Below the pieces are notes generated by a model. It did not search any database, was not told where the DNA came from, and was given only the letters and a program-made list of their open reading frames with translations. A DNA stretch of 64,000 nucleotides from Cyanomargarita calcarea GSE-NOS-MK-12-04C (lineage in GTDB: Bacteria > Cyanobacteriota > Cyanobacteriia > Cyanobacteriales > Nostocaceae). Each line of letters opens with the position of its first letter. Position 1 is the first letter of the stretch. Location of the stretch: the NCBI GenBank assembly GCA_019359595.1, contig JAHHGZ010000009.1, positions 124,001-188,000 of the forward strand. The letters are read 5' to 3'. Positions 1 through 7,442 of the stretch are shown piece after piece. The translations under genes and the position numbers were made by a program.

Positions 1-360
1 TTCTACAAATAAATAACCTAGGTTCCCGCTCAAACTTTCCTGTGGTAAAACAATTGAAAATTGCTCAAGCTTAATTACACAACATTCTAAACACCCCAAC
101 CCAGATAATTCTATCTCGTTTGCTTCGCTCCACAGCCGATTCGCAGCATTCCATCTTTCTGGTTTGGCAAGATTAGTCTCGAAACCTAACATACGAAAAT
201 ATTCATTGGCAACAAGCACGGCTAGGGTATTAAAATAAACTCTTTCTCGAACATCTTGTGTGAAGTACTGCAACGCATATGTTTCAGCTTGTCGGCGAAA
301 CGATACTGGAATTGGCAAGGGTATAGCCAGTTCGAGTAAAACATCTAGCTTATCGGTCAT
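1..360 (-). CDS. DUF1822 family protein (C-terminus beyond left edge)
   Basis: Starting at the ATG at 360 on the minus strand, about 120 codons are open to the left edge, so the C-terminus is missing. The visible start reads MTDKLDVLLELAIPLPIPVS, followed by an Ala/Gln-rich helix, 'NTLAVLVANEYFRMLGF' and a paired tryptophan segment. This is typical of the cyanobacterial DUF1822 family, whose function is unknown. It overlaps the end of the upstream sigma-like gene by 11 bp, so the two are translationally coupled. The same pairing is common in filamentous cyanobacteria (established knowledge). No enzymatic motif is visible. Confidence 0.75.
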   Translation of the reverse strand, partial: MTDKLDVLLELAIPLPIPVSFRRQAETYALQYFTQDVRERVYFNTLAVLVANEYFRMLGFETNLAKPERWNAANRLWSEANEIELSGLGCLECCVIKLEQFSIVLPQESLSGNLGYLFVE

Positions 361-1066
361 AGCTATCTTCTCCAAACAGCCTTTGATTTGTATCTAACCA
401 CTGCCGCATATAAAATTCACATTTTCTGCACCAATGGGATGTAACGGCGCCACGCGAGGAACCAACTTCGGCAGCGATTTGCTGCCATTCAAAACCACCA
501 ACAATTCTCAAATGAGCCAGCAATTGACAGTTTGCTGTGGGGTTATTTGCTATATGACAGCTTCTAAGAATATTATCAGGGTCATTTGTCACCCATTGCA
601 CAAATGATTCCCAAGTTTGTAGAAGTAAAGTCGCATCTACTGGAGAAATTACTTTATCTAAAGGGTCGATATCAAGCTCATCACTTTGCCACACTGGTTG
701 TCTATAAGAGCGCTCGCGTTGAGTCGCGCGAATTTCATCTCTATACTGATTCTCAAGGCATTTATTAAACCAAGCCAAGAATGAACCTAGATTTGGATTA
801 TATTTCTCGCAAAGTGTTTTAGTTATTTTAACCATAGTTTTATGTAAAGCTTCTTCATAAAGAGTATGTTCATAACTATCTCCTGCTGGTGGTCTCCAAA
901 GGCGCCCAGATTTTAGGATAACTCGGAGCAAACAATTGAGGGTTTTACGATGCTGTGGGCTAGATGGTAGATAGCTACAAAGTTCTTGAATGAGTGATTG
1001 TAAGTGGAGATTTAGCTCGTCCATAAACTCATAACATTGTTGTGGCAGTGTCGCTAAGTATACCAC
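350..1066 (-). CDS. Sigma-70-like RNA polymerase sigma factor family protein
   Basis: A 238-residue protein. The central part ('FLAWFNKCLENQYRDEIRATQRERSYRQP') resembles the region-2 helix of cyanobacterial sigma-like proteins. The C-terminal part ('GGFEWQQIAAEVGSSRGAVTSHWCRKC') is a helix-turn-helix like sigma region 4. It lies directly upstream of, and overlaps, the DUF1822 gene. Such pairs are usually annotated as a group-3-like sigma factor with a partner; the target promoters are unknown. A start at 1024 (MDELNLHL) is an equally plausible shorter choice. The assignment rests on motif resemblance, not an alignment. Confidence 0.65.
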   Translation of the reverse strand: MVYLATLPQQCYEFMDELNLHLQSLIQELCSYLPSSPQHRKTLNCLLRVILKSGRLWRPPAGDSYEHTLYEEALHKTMVKITKTLCEKYNPNLGSFLAWFNKCLENQYRDEIRATQRERSYRQPVWQSDELDIDPLDKVISPVDATLLLQTWESFVQWVTNDPDNILRSCHIANNPTANCQLLAHLRIVGGFEWQQIAAEVGSSRGAVTSHWCRKCEFYMRQWLDTNQRLFGEDSYDR

Positions 1067-1383
1067 ACAAGGAGAATCATTCTTAAGTATAAGCTAATCT
1101 CTACTACCATTAATACGAACGATACTAAGACCATGCTGCAAAAATAAATTAAATATTCAGTTTTCGGTGCCTGAGTTTGCTGTGATATTAGATGTTTGTT
1201 TTGATCTAAATTGTCTTGTGTGCGAGAGCAAATCAGAATGCCGCACCCTTGCTTACCCTTGTGACAAAATACCACACCCACCGAAACCGATGATATTTTT
1301 AGGGGGTATTACCCCTTATTCGCCAACGGTATCCTTTAAGAAGTCGGGGATTTTAATTTTCACTTAAGATTTGAGACTGTTAT

Positions 1384-1465
1384 ATCTGAAGGAAAAGGCC
1401 TATTCCACCCATAGGTTTTAATTAAAAGTAAGAAAACACAAACCCAAAACAAATTGTGAAAGTTT
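1384..1465. repeat. Inverted copy of the promoter region of the NYN operon
   Basis: This stretch (attccacccataggttttaa ... acacaaacccaaaacaaat) matches, on the opposite strand, the 5' region of the intact NYN gene near 17490-17560. It shows that the remnants that follow come from a copy of the whole operon, including its upstream region. Confidence 0.8.
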
Positions 1466-1575
1466 ACCGTAAATCTCGACAACGCTTTTATGACAGCACA
1501 AAAATTTTAATTACAAAATAAACTCGCATAAAGTGCGGGATTATTTAGCCGACCAGAAAGAAGCGAGATAGGTAA
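1466..1575 (+). pseudogene. Remnant of the NYN-domain gene (5' part)
   Basis: Nucleotides such as 'aacgcttttatg.cagcacaaaa', 'cataaa.tgcgggattattt' and 'agccgacc' match the first ~45 codons of the intact NYN gene at 16910-17482. They carry internal deletions and an early stop. Nothing functional remains. It is the first piece of a shrunken copy of the ubiquitin-like operon; the following two remnants keep the original order. Confidence 0.75.
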
Positions 1576-1580
1576 TTCTA

Positions 1581-1796
1581 ATGTCTTTAATTCCTGAAAT
1601 AAATATGTTATTTCTCAAGATAAGCAGTGTTATAGGTTTGGTCGGTTTGTGGTTTATGTTTGGGATGAATAATCAACCCAAATATCAAAATAGTCAGCCT
1701 CAGAAAAAAGCGAAGTCTCTAGAATTAATTCAACCAGAATATAGAAATAAGTTAGTAACTGTTAAGGGGGTGCGCTTAAGGCGTAGCAGCCGATAA
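1581..1796 (+). pseudogene. Remnant of the coiled-coil/TM protein gene (3' part)
   Basis: Its codons give 'LFLKISSVIGLVGLWFMFGMNNQPKYQ' and 'KAKSLELIQPEYRNKL'. This is the same hydrophobic segment and tail as the intact 138-residue protein at 16451-16864 ('LLKISTVIGLIGLWFIFGMNNQPEHH', 'KVKSLEFIQPESRN'). The coiled-coil N-terminal two thirds are gone. A short ORF with an ATG exists, so expression of a small membrane peptide cannot be excluded, but loss of the rest of the operon argues for a decayed gene. Confidence 0.75.
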
Positions 1797-1797
1797 T

Positions 1798-2013
1798 AAT
1801 GTAGATGCCGGGATTGGATTTACGAGTTTACCGGTAGTGATTGGTATAAGACTAATGCTGTATGAAGATGCACATAATCAAGACCCCCCTGTAGTCCCCC
1901 CTTGGCAAGGGGGGACGGCGTAGCCGGGGGGTAATATATGCAGCTTCACAAAGAAACGGCATAAGACTAATGCTGTGTATTTGTCAAGTGATGATTGTTA
2001 CTTTTGTTCGTGA
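1798..2013 (+). pseudogene. Remnant of the JAB-E1 gene (extreme 3' end), split by a small element
   Basis: The reading frames give 'NVDAGIG', 'IYEFTGSDWYKTNAV' and, after a 100-bp insertion, 'KTNAVYLSSDDCYFCS' then stop. The intact E1 at 14104-15522 ends 'NVDSGIDWIYEFPSSDWRKT...CYFCG'. This copy is therefore the last ~35 codons of that gene. The insertion is flanked by a 16-bp direct repeat (ataagactaatgctgt at 1846-1861 and 1961-1976), and its removal rejoins the frame. The UBL and E2 genes are entirely deleted here. Confidence 0.8.
1862..1960. mobile_element. Miniature inverted-repeat element, family A, inside E1 remnant
   Basis: About 100 bp running from 'tatgaagatgcacataatc' through a C-rich/G-rich palindrome to 'gcagcttcacaaagaaacgg'. 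Nearly the same sequence recurs at 13796-13909, and related ends occur at 12396-12530 and 43516-43608. No protein is encoded. It sits between two copies of a 16-bp direct repeat and splits the E1 remnant, so it inserted into formerly coding DNA. Confidence 0.75.
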
Positions 2014-2130
2014 GGGTCAGATTCCCGATTCTTTGAAAAAGTCGGCAAGGGAGCAGCTAATAATCAAACTGGAATACGCCTATTCCATCCGCATGTGATA
2101 GTAAAGCAGTTGTTAGAGAAATAAAACCAA

Positions 2131-3129
2131 ATGCAGAATATGTACAGCTACCAGATGACGCTAAAAGGTGAGGTATTGCATGTTGGGTTTAATCGTAATG
2201 TTCCTGCACAAGGCAATCGCATCGCTAAAGAGGCCCTCGAACTATTAAACCAAATGATTGATTCAGGGGAAATTGCGGGAGGAAAGCGTATTTTAATTGA
2301 CGGGCCTCAATCTATTCCCGTTGCTTATGTTCTCTCTCACAAACTGGTGCATTTATACGAGGCAGTCGCAGTCCTCGACCCCAAACTAGGCAGTAAAATC
2401 AGTACAGCAGATGGTGCTATCAGACACAAAACCTATGTAGTCACCTCTGCACACGGTTCCGCAGAATATAAAGTGGGAGATTTGATTGAAACCAAAGAAT
2501 CTCAAAAAGAGCGATCGCTTATTAAAGTAGTCTTGTGCGGACCACCACAGTCAGGAAAGTCCTGTTTGCGGGATGGGTTGAAAAGAGCGATTTTGGGTAA
2601 TTTAGGCGCACCTTATCCCTATGTAATCACAGCTTGTCCCGATGGGGAAGGGTCTTGGCATCAGGAAGCTTATGAAAAGAATGAGCCAGTAGCTGCATAC
2701 TGCAAACGTAACAATAAAGGAGATGTTACCGCAGAGTTCGCTATTGAAGCGGCTAAATGGGTCAAAAGTGCGAACCAGTTAATAAATATTATTGATGTTG
2801 GCGGTAAAATTACAGACGAAAACGAGATAATTATGCAACCAGCAACCCATGCAGTTATTTTGTCAGGAGATGTAAATAAATTTGCAGAGTGGGAGAAATT
2901 TTGTCAAAAATTAAATCTCAAAATCGTTGCAAAAATTCACAGTCAGTTGGATGCTGTGGAAGATGAAGTTTTGTTTGCTAATAAATGGCAAGAAAATACA
3001 AGCGAATTACTCGAAAAAAAGCCGTTACTCACAGGTAGCGTGCATAGTTTGAAGCGAGGAGAAAATTTATCAACTCGTCCGATGGTGCAAGCATTAGCTG
3101 AGGTTTTGATTCATTTGACAAAATCTTAA
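2131..3129 (+). CDS. csx3: Csx3-AAA ATPase fusion (CRISPR-associated ring nuclease family)
   Basis: A 332-residue protein. Residues ~8-120 match Csx3: 'TLKGEVLHVGFNRN', 'ILIDGPQSIPVAYVLSHKLVHLYEAVAVLDPK' and a closing 'YKVGDLIE'. Residues ~130-330 form a P-loop domain with Walker A GPPQSGKS at 137-144 and a possible Walker B 'LINIIDVGG'. Csx3 (Crn3) proteins degrade cyclic tetra-adenylate made by type III CRISPR Cas10, and Csx3-AAA fusions are known in cyanobacteria (established). Here it lies 265 bp upstream of cas10 on the same strand, so it probably damps or tunes the cOA signal. The AAA part's role is unknown. Confidence 0.85.
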   Translation: MQNMYSYQMTLKGEVLHVGFNRNVPAQGNRIAKEALELLNQMIDSGEIAGGKRILIDGPQSIPVAYVLSHKLVHLYEAVAVLDPKLGSKISTADGAIRHKTYVVTSAHGSAEYKVGDLIETKESQKERSLIKVVLCGPPQSGKSCLRDGLKRAILGNLGAPYPYVITACPDGEGSWHQEAYEKNEPVAAYCKRNNKGDVTAEFAIEAAKWVKSANQLINIIDVGGKITDENEIIMQPATHAVILSGDVNKFAEWEKFCQKLNLKIVAKIHSQLDAVEDEVLFANKWQENTSELLEKKPLLTGSVHSLKRGENLSTRPMVQALAEVLIHLTKS

Positions 3130-3394
3130 GGAAATCTTCAAGAAATATGAAATCTTAAATTAATCCTAAGCAGATGCTTTTATGTAAAAAAAGGACTATC
3201 TTAAATTAAGTGTAACATTTCACACTAGTTAGTTAAAATCTTACTAACTTTTTCGGCTGCGAATTTGGCGGATAAATGGGAGTGTCAACCATTTTTACAG
3301 GAATTATCGCTTTACAGAGATTCTAAAAATTAACGAAATAAAGTAAAAATTCAGCATAGTAAGGGAGCCGAAAGATAATGAATTTTCAGGTACT

Positions 3395-5893
3395 ATGACG
3401 AACAAAATTTACACAGTTATTACCTTTGCTCCCGTGCAAGGGTTTATTGAGAAATCACGGAAGTTGCGAGATTTGTATGGGAGTTCCTATTTACTTTCTT
3501 ACTTATCTTGGGTGATTTGTAGTGCGGCTCAAAAGCATGGTTGTGAAGTCGTTTCTCCAGCTTTACCAAATATCACTCAAGGAATGCCCAATCAAATTAT
3601 TATCCAGGGTGATTTTCCAGAAGAAAATGCCAAGTCAGCGCTATTAATAGCTTGGAAATGTGTCACGGAAACTTGCCGTCAATGGGTTGAGGATAATGTT
3701 ACAGGTGATTACAAAGCCTGGAAAAGAAGTTGGGGCTTGTGGACAAAATATGCATGGGAATTTTTCTGGGTTCAAGGGGAAATTGGTCAGTCTATAAGTG
3801 ATGTTAGGGAAAAATTGAATGAGAAAAAACGCTGGCGTGATTGGACTGGGATAAACTGGCAGGGGGAGAGTTCTACTCTTTCTGGTGCAGATGCGATCGC
3901 ATATCCGAAACTGGGTCAAATTTCCGATCCTCGCAACTATGATTACCAGCAAGAAAAGAAAGATGTCAGAGTTTTCTACGAAGCACTCAGCGAGAAACTA
4001 GGAGAATCGTTTATCAAGTCAGTCGGGTTAAAGGTTCCTGATGGAGAAATGAGCGAACGGAGCAAAGAGTATGGGAAATCTTTTATCGATCCTGAAGAAG
4101 AATTGAGCGTTCCAGAGCTAATCAAGCGATTGATTACCCATAATGCAATTGCTGATAAATTAACTGAACGACTCAAACAAGTTTTTGGAAATAATGGGAT
4201 AGTTCTTAAAAATCTTGCTCAACAAATAAATCAGCTATCAGATGACTTAAATCCTACTAGATTTACCGACTTAAGCAGACTTAATAAGAATAAGCGCACT
4301 AGTAAAGAAACACAACAAGAAAAATTCTGTACTGGTTGGTTTCAGGGAGATGGGGATAAAGCTGGTGAATACCTAAAAAGTTTTGCAAATACTGATAAAG
4401 AAGCTGAGGAAATTACAAAATTTAGTACAGAGATGAGGGAATGGGGTGATTACTTTAAACAATTACCCAAAACTAAGTCTATTGACAATTTCCGTGTTGT
4501 TTATGCCGGAGGTGATGATTTTTTAGGTGTATTTTATAACAAGATAAATGCAGCAGATTGTGTAAAATTTTTCTCTAGGTTTAAAACTGAGACTTGGAAT
4601 GAGGGCAAAGTCAAGTCAGAGGAAAAAAAGAAAATTACTGTCAGCGTTGGTTTTGTTTGGGCTTTTCCTGATATTCCACAACGTGATGTACTGCAACATT
4701 GTCGGGAGGCTGAAAAATCAGCAAAAAATAACGGACGCGATCGCATTGCTTTTCGGATCTTATTTAATAACGGTAATTACTTAGAATGGGTGTGTCCTTG
4801 GTGGCTTTTAGAGGCTGATTTGCTGTCGAATTATCGCGATCGCGAGGGAAAACAAAACTGGACGCATATATATAGTGATATCGCAGTCTTAGAATCCCGT
4901 CATGCTTTCGGTAAGAGAGTTAGAGATACAGATGATGAATCTAATTCTTCCTCCGATGATACGGGTATAGAGATAGCTGTGGCGATGTTAGCGGGGCCAT
5001 TTTGGGGGAATGTAGATGAGGTAATGTCAGATGAACAGAACTTTTACGTACCAACTCCCCGGAACTATCTAGTAAAAGATGGAAAAATCGTAGATAAACT
5101 AAGCTGGAAACGGGAAAAGAAGGTATGGCTAAATCAAGAAGGTGAAACTCCAACTGATAAGTATGAGAGTAATACTTGGTTAGCTATGAATCAGTGGATG
5201 GAACCCAAGGAAGTAAAGAAAAATCCTTGGAGGTTTTTAGCCCACTTGCATCCACGTCTCGAACTTGATGAACGACATACAATCAGAAATCATCAAGAAC
5301 AAGGTAGCTTGTTTTTAGAAAACTCAGTGCAAATGAAAACTGGTACTTGTTTAGTTTATCTCTCCAACACCAAACTTGACCCCGGTTGGTATCGCTTTGG
5401 AGGTGAGGGACATATGGTTGATGTGCGATGCGAACCTATTCGCAGCACACTTCACATTTTTTTGCAAGTACCCGTAGGTAATACTTTTGCCTTAATTACA
5501 CCTGGGGTTTGGGGTTCTAATCGTTTATCTAAGCGAGAACCGGTTGAATTGAAAAAGCGGGATGAGACTTTCTACGAACAAGCAGAACCAGAAAAGCAAG
5601 AAAAAAATGTTTGGAAATTAGAAGCACTTTTCACAGACCGTCCTATACCCTTTCGTTACCGCTTGGGGGGGAAGGGTGAAACTAAGTTAATGTCTAGGGG
5701 ACGCTATGCGGTTCCTGCGGGTACTGTTTACGTATTGGAAGAACCAATAAATCAACCTTGGCAAGATTGGGATGTCAATTGGTTCCCCCAAGAAGGACCT
5801 TCACTCAAACGTTGGGGATGTGGGTTAGCACTACCTTTACCGAGTGCTGTTGACCCCTTTTCAAACCTCTCCCCCCATCGGGAAAATGCTTAA
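3395..5893 (+). CDS. cmr2: Type III-B Cas10/Cmr2 fused to a Cmr3-like domain, HD domain absent
   Basis: An 832-residue protein. Residues 1-45 are the first polymerase-like palm start ('FAPVQGFIEKSRKLRDLYGSSYLLS'). 'FQGDGDKAGEYL' (~316-327) and the catalytic GGDD (372-375) form the cyclase palm, so cyclic oligoadenylate synthesis is expected. No N-terminal HD nuclease is present; the protein begins at the palm. From ~530 on it reads like Cmr3: 'LAGPFWG', 'NFYVPTPRNYLV', 'HPRLELDERHTIRNHQEQGSLFLENSV', 'RFGGEGH' (667-673) and a Gly-rich end. No separate cmr3 lies nearby. The Cmr3 part seems to lack the first ~100 residues of a free-standing Cmr3. That it is a Cmr2-Cmr3 fusion is my inference from motifs. 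Confidence 0.85.
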   Translation: MTNKIYTVITFAPVQGFIEKSRKLRDLYGSSYLLSYLSWVICSAAQKHGCEVVSPALPNITQGMPNQIIIQGDFPEENAKSALLIAWKCVTETCRQWVEDNVTGDYKAWKRSWGLWTKYAWEFFWVQGEIGQSISDVREKLNEKKRWRDWTGINWQGESSTLSGADAIAYPKLGQISDPRNYDYQQEKKDVRVFYEALSEKLGESFIKSVGLKVPDGEMSERSKEYGKSFIDPEEELSVPELIKRLITHNAIADKLTERLKQVFGNNGIVLKNLAQQINQLSDDLNPTRFTDLSRLNKNKRTSKETQQEKFCTGWFQGDGDKAGEYLKSFANTDKEAEEITKFSTEMREWGDYFKQLPKTKSIDNFRVVYAGGDDFLGVFYNKINAADCVKFFSRFKTETWNEGKVKSEEKKKITVSVGFVWAFPDIPQRDVLQHCREAEKSAKNNGRDRIAFRILFNNGNYLEWVCPWWLLEADLLSNYRDREGKQNWTHIYSDIAVLESRHAFGKRVRDTDDESNSSSDDTGIEIAVAMLAGPFWGNVDEVMSDEQNFYVPTPRNYLVKDGKIVDKLSWKREKKVWLNQEGETPTDKYESNTWLAMNQWMEPKEVKKNPWRFLAHLHPRLELDERHTIRNHQEQGSLFLENSVQMKTGTCLVYLSNTKLDPGWYRFGGEGHMVDVRCEPIRSTLHIFLQVPVGNTFALITPGVWGSNRLSKREPVELKKRDETFYEQAEPEKQEKNVWKLEALFTDRPIPFRYRLGGKGETKLMSRGRYAVPAGTVYVLEEPINQPWQDWDVNWFPQEGPSLKRWGCGLALPLPSAVDPFSNLSPHRENA

Positions 5894-5935
5894 TTCCCAC
5901 CCTTGGGAATCTTGCGGGAGCAGGGAAGGGGGTAG

Positions 5936-6148
5936 TAGTCCATGTCATTAATTTTGATGGATGTAGAGACGCAAAATTTCGGCCTTCTACAAGGTTTTCA
6001 ACACCCAACCAACCCCTCAGAACTAATGACATGGACTAGTAGTAGTCCATGTCATTAATTTTGATGGATGTAGAGACGCAAAATTTCGGCCTTCTACAAG
6101 GTTTTCAACACCCAACCAACCCCTCAAAACTTTTTGCATGAACTATTA
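5936..6148. mobile_element. Two tandem miniature elements, family C, inside the cmr operon
   Basis: A unit of 103 bp (5936-6038) begins TAGTCCATGTCATTA and ends with its exact reverse complement TAATGACATGGACTA. A second copy starts at 6043 with the same left end and interior. Its right end has diverged (about 6148). The pair lies between the cas10 gene and cmr4 and has no coding content. It is likely a non-autonomous insertion followed by tandem duplication. Confidence 0.8.
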
Positions 6149-6181
6149 GTACTCCACCGCACTCGCTATGGTGGAGTACTA
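6147..6181. repeat. 12-bp inverted repeat (hairpin) before cmr4
   Basis: TAGTACTCCACC (6147-6158) pairs perfectly with GGTGGAGTACTA (6170-6181) across an 11-nt loop. No U-run follows, so it is not a convincing terminator. It could affect read-through from cas10 into cmr4 or be part of the adjacent element. Confidence 0.6.
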
Positions 6182-6220
6182 GTACGGGAGTTAGGTCAAA
6201 AATTTATCTGGAGTATATAA

Positions 6221-7057
6221 ATGTATCACAAAGCTTACGGCATTATTGAAACCTTAGCACCTCTGCATATTGGTGCAAGTGCGGGGGAGGAAACGGGTAA
6301 TTTGAACTTAATTTTTCGGGATCAATTTACCCAAACAGGGATAATTCCCGGTAGTTCGATTCGAGGTAGATTTAGGACCGACATGCGATCGCATTCCAAG
6401 GGAAGCGAAAATGATTGGTATGGTCATGAAGCCACACCGGGAGAGGAAAACAAAACTACCGAAGCATTAGTAAAGTTTGAATATGCTTCTTTGGTATGGC
6501 TTCCGGTATTTTGTCCCGGTCAACCGATTGTTTGGGTAACGTGTAGGAGATTGCTCAAACGCTACCAGCAAATTACAGGAAAACCAACAGTTACAGAGAA
6601 CGGTCAAACGAAACTTGCACCGCTACCCCAAGTTGGAAATGCAAAACTCAAACGCGATCGCAAATTTCTCTTCTTCAATTTAGGCTTTTTGGATGACTTG
6701 ACCTCAAATCCACAGCTATCTAATTGGGTTCCCGATGGGGTTGAACTGGATAACTTAGTCGTGGTTGATGATAGTGAAATCGGTATTATTCACGACATGG
6801 CACTTTACCGCCAAACTCGTACTAAGCTAGAAAACGATGTCAAAAAAGTAGAAAATTTCTTTGGGGTTGAGGCTTTACCAGAAAGTAGCATTTTGATATT
6901 TCCTATTGCTATTAAAGAGGCTGGTTGGCATCCATTTATGAGTAAAACATTCCAAGACCTTTATTTTGGTGGTTTGGAATCGATTGGGTTTGGTCGTTGT
7001 CATGTCAAATTAGCATCAGAGGAGTACGAATTATGTCCTGGAAACCATACGCTTTAG
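6221..7057 (+). CDS. cmr4: Type III-B RAMP protein Cmr4 (Cas7 group)
   Basis: A 278-residue protein. It shows the Cas7 layout: an N-terminal ferredoxin-like strand 'YGIIETLAPLHIGASAG', the substrate-loop region 'IIPGSSIRGRFRTD', and a C-terminal Gly-rich loop 'FGGLESIGFGRC'. Cmr4 forms the backbone of the III-B effector and cuts target RNA every six nucleotides; the Asp usually responsible lies in the early loop (here probably the D in 'LIFRDQF', an inference). The ATG at 6221 follows 'ctggagtatataa'. It overlaps cmr5 by 25 bp, so the genes are coupled. Confidence 0.85.
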   Translation: MYHKAYGIIETLAPLHIGASAGEETGNLNLIFRDQFTQTGIIPGSSIRGRFRTDMRSHSKGSENDWYGHEATPGEENKTTEALVKFEYASLVWLPVFCPGQPIVWVTCRRLLKRYQQITGKPTVTENGQTKLAPLPQVGNAKLKRDRKFLFFNLGFLDDLTSNPQLSNWVPDGVELDNLVVVDDSEIGIIHDMALYRQTRTKLENDVKKVENFFGVEALPESSILIFPIAIKEAGWHPFMSKTFQDLYFGGLESIGFGRCHVKLASEEYELCPGNHTL

Positions 7058-7437
7058 ATGAAAAAGCAAGGCAATTAGTCAAAAATGCTCTGGAAGGAGA
7101 TAAGGGAATTAAAGAAGCTAGCAAACAAGCTTTTAAAGAATCATATAAAATGCGTGAAACAGTCGTTTACGGGTTAGAACGATTTTGGGGTGAGGCAAAA
7201 CGTCATGATGAGTCATCAGCTTTGGCTAAATATTGGAAAGCCACATGGGATGTCTTAGCCGAAATTTTGGAAAAAACAGAGGTGAAGTTACCTAAACATA
7301 GCAAAGTTGCGGCAATGGCAGATGAATTATGGAAGTTACCACGTGAAGACCAACAAATTGCACTAGCTGTTTTAACCCAACTCTGCGATTGCATGGTGTG
7401 GTGGACGCAACGATATAAAAACGATGCAAAAAAATAA
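7033..7437 (+). CDS. cmr5: Type III-B small subunit Cmr5 (Cas11)
   Basis: A 134-residue, mostly helical protein starting 'MSWKPYALDEKARQLVKNAL' and containing 'LPKHSKVAAMADELWKLPREDQQIALAVLTQLCDCMVWW'. It has the size, helix pattern and position of Cmr5. The start at 7033 is preferred over an in-frame ATG at 6997 because the sequence from 7033 looks like a normal Cmr5 N-terminus and 'gaggag' lies 10-15 nt upstream. Cmr5 forms the inner filament of the complex that holds the crRNA-target duplex. Confidence 0.85.
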   Translation: MSWKPYALDEKARQLVKNALEGDKGIKEASKQAFKESYKMRETVVYGLERFWGEAKRHDESSALAKYWKATWDVLAEILEKTEVKLPKHSKVAAMADELWKLPREDQQIALAVLTQLCDCMVWWTQRYKNDAKK

Positions 7438-7442
7438 TTACT

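Noticed and set aside
1054-1281. Short minus-strand open frame of 75 codons upstream of the sigma-like gene
   Set aside because: Composition is that of chance translation, it has no ribosome binding site or domain, and it overlaps a dispersed repeat.
6147-6181. Hairpin before cmr4 as a rho-independent terminator
   Set aside because: No U-run follows the stem on either strand and the genes on both sides belong to one pathway.
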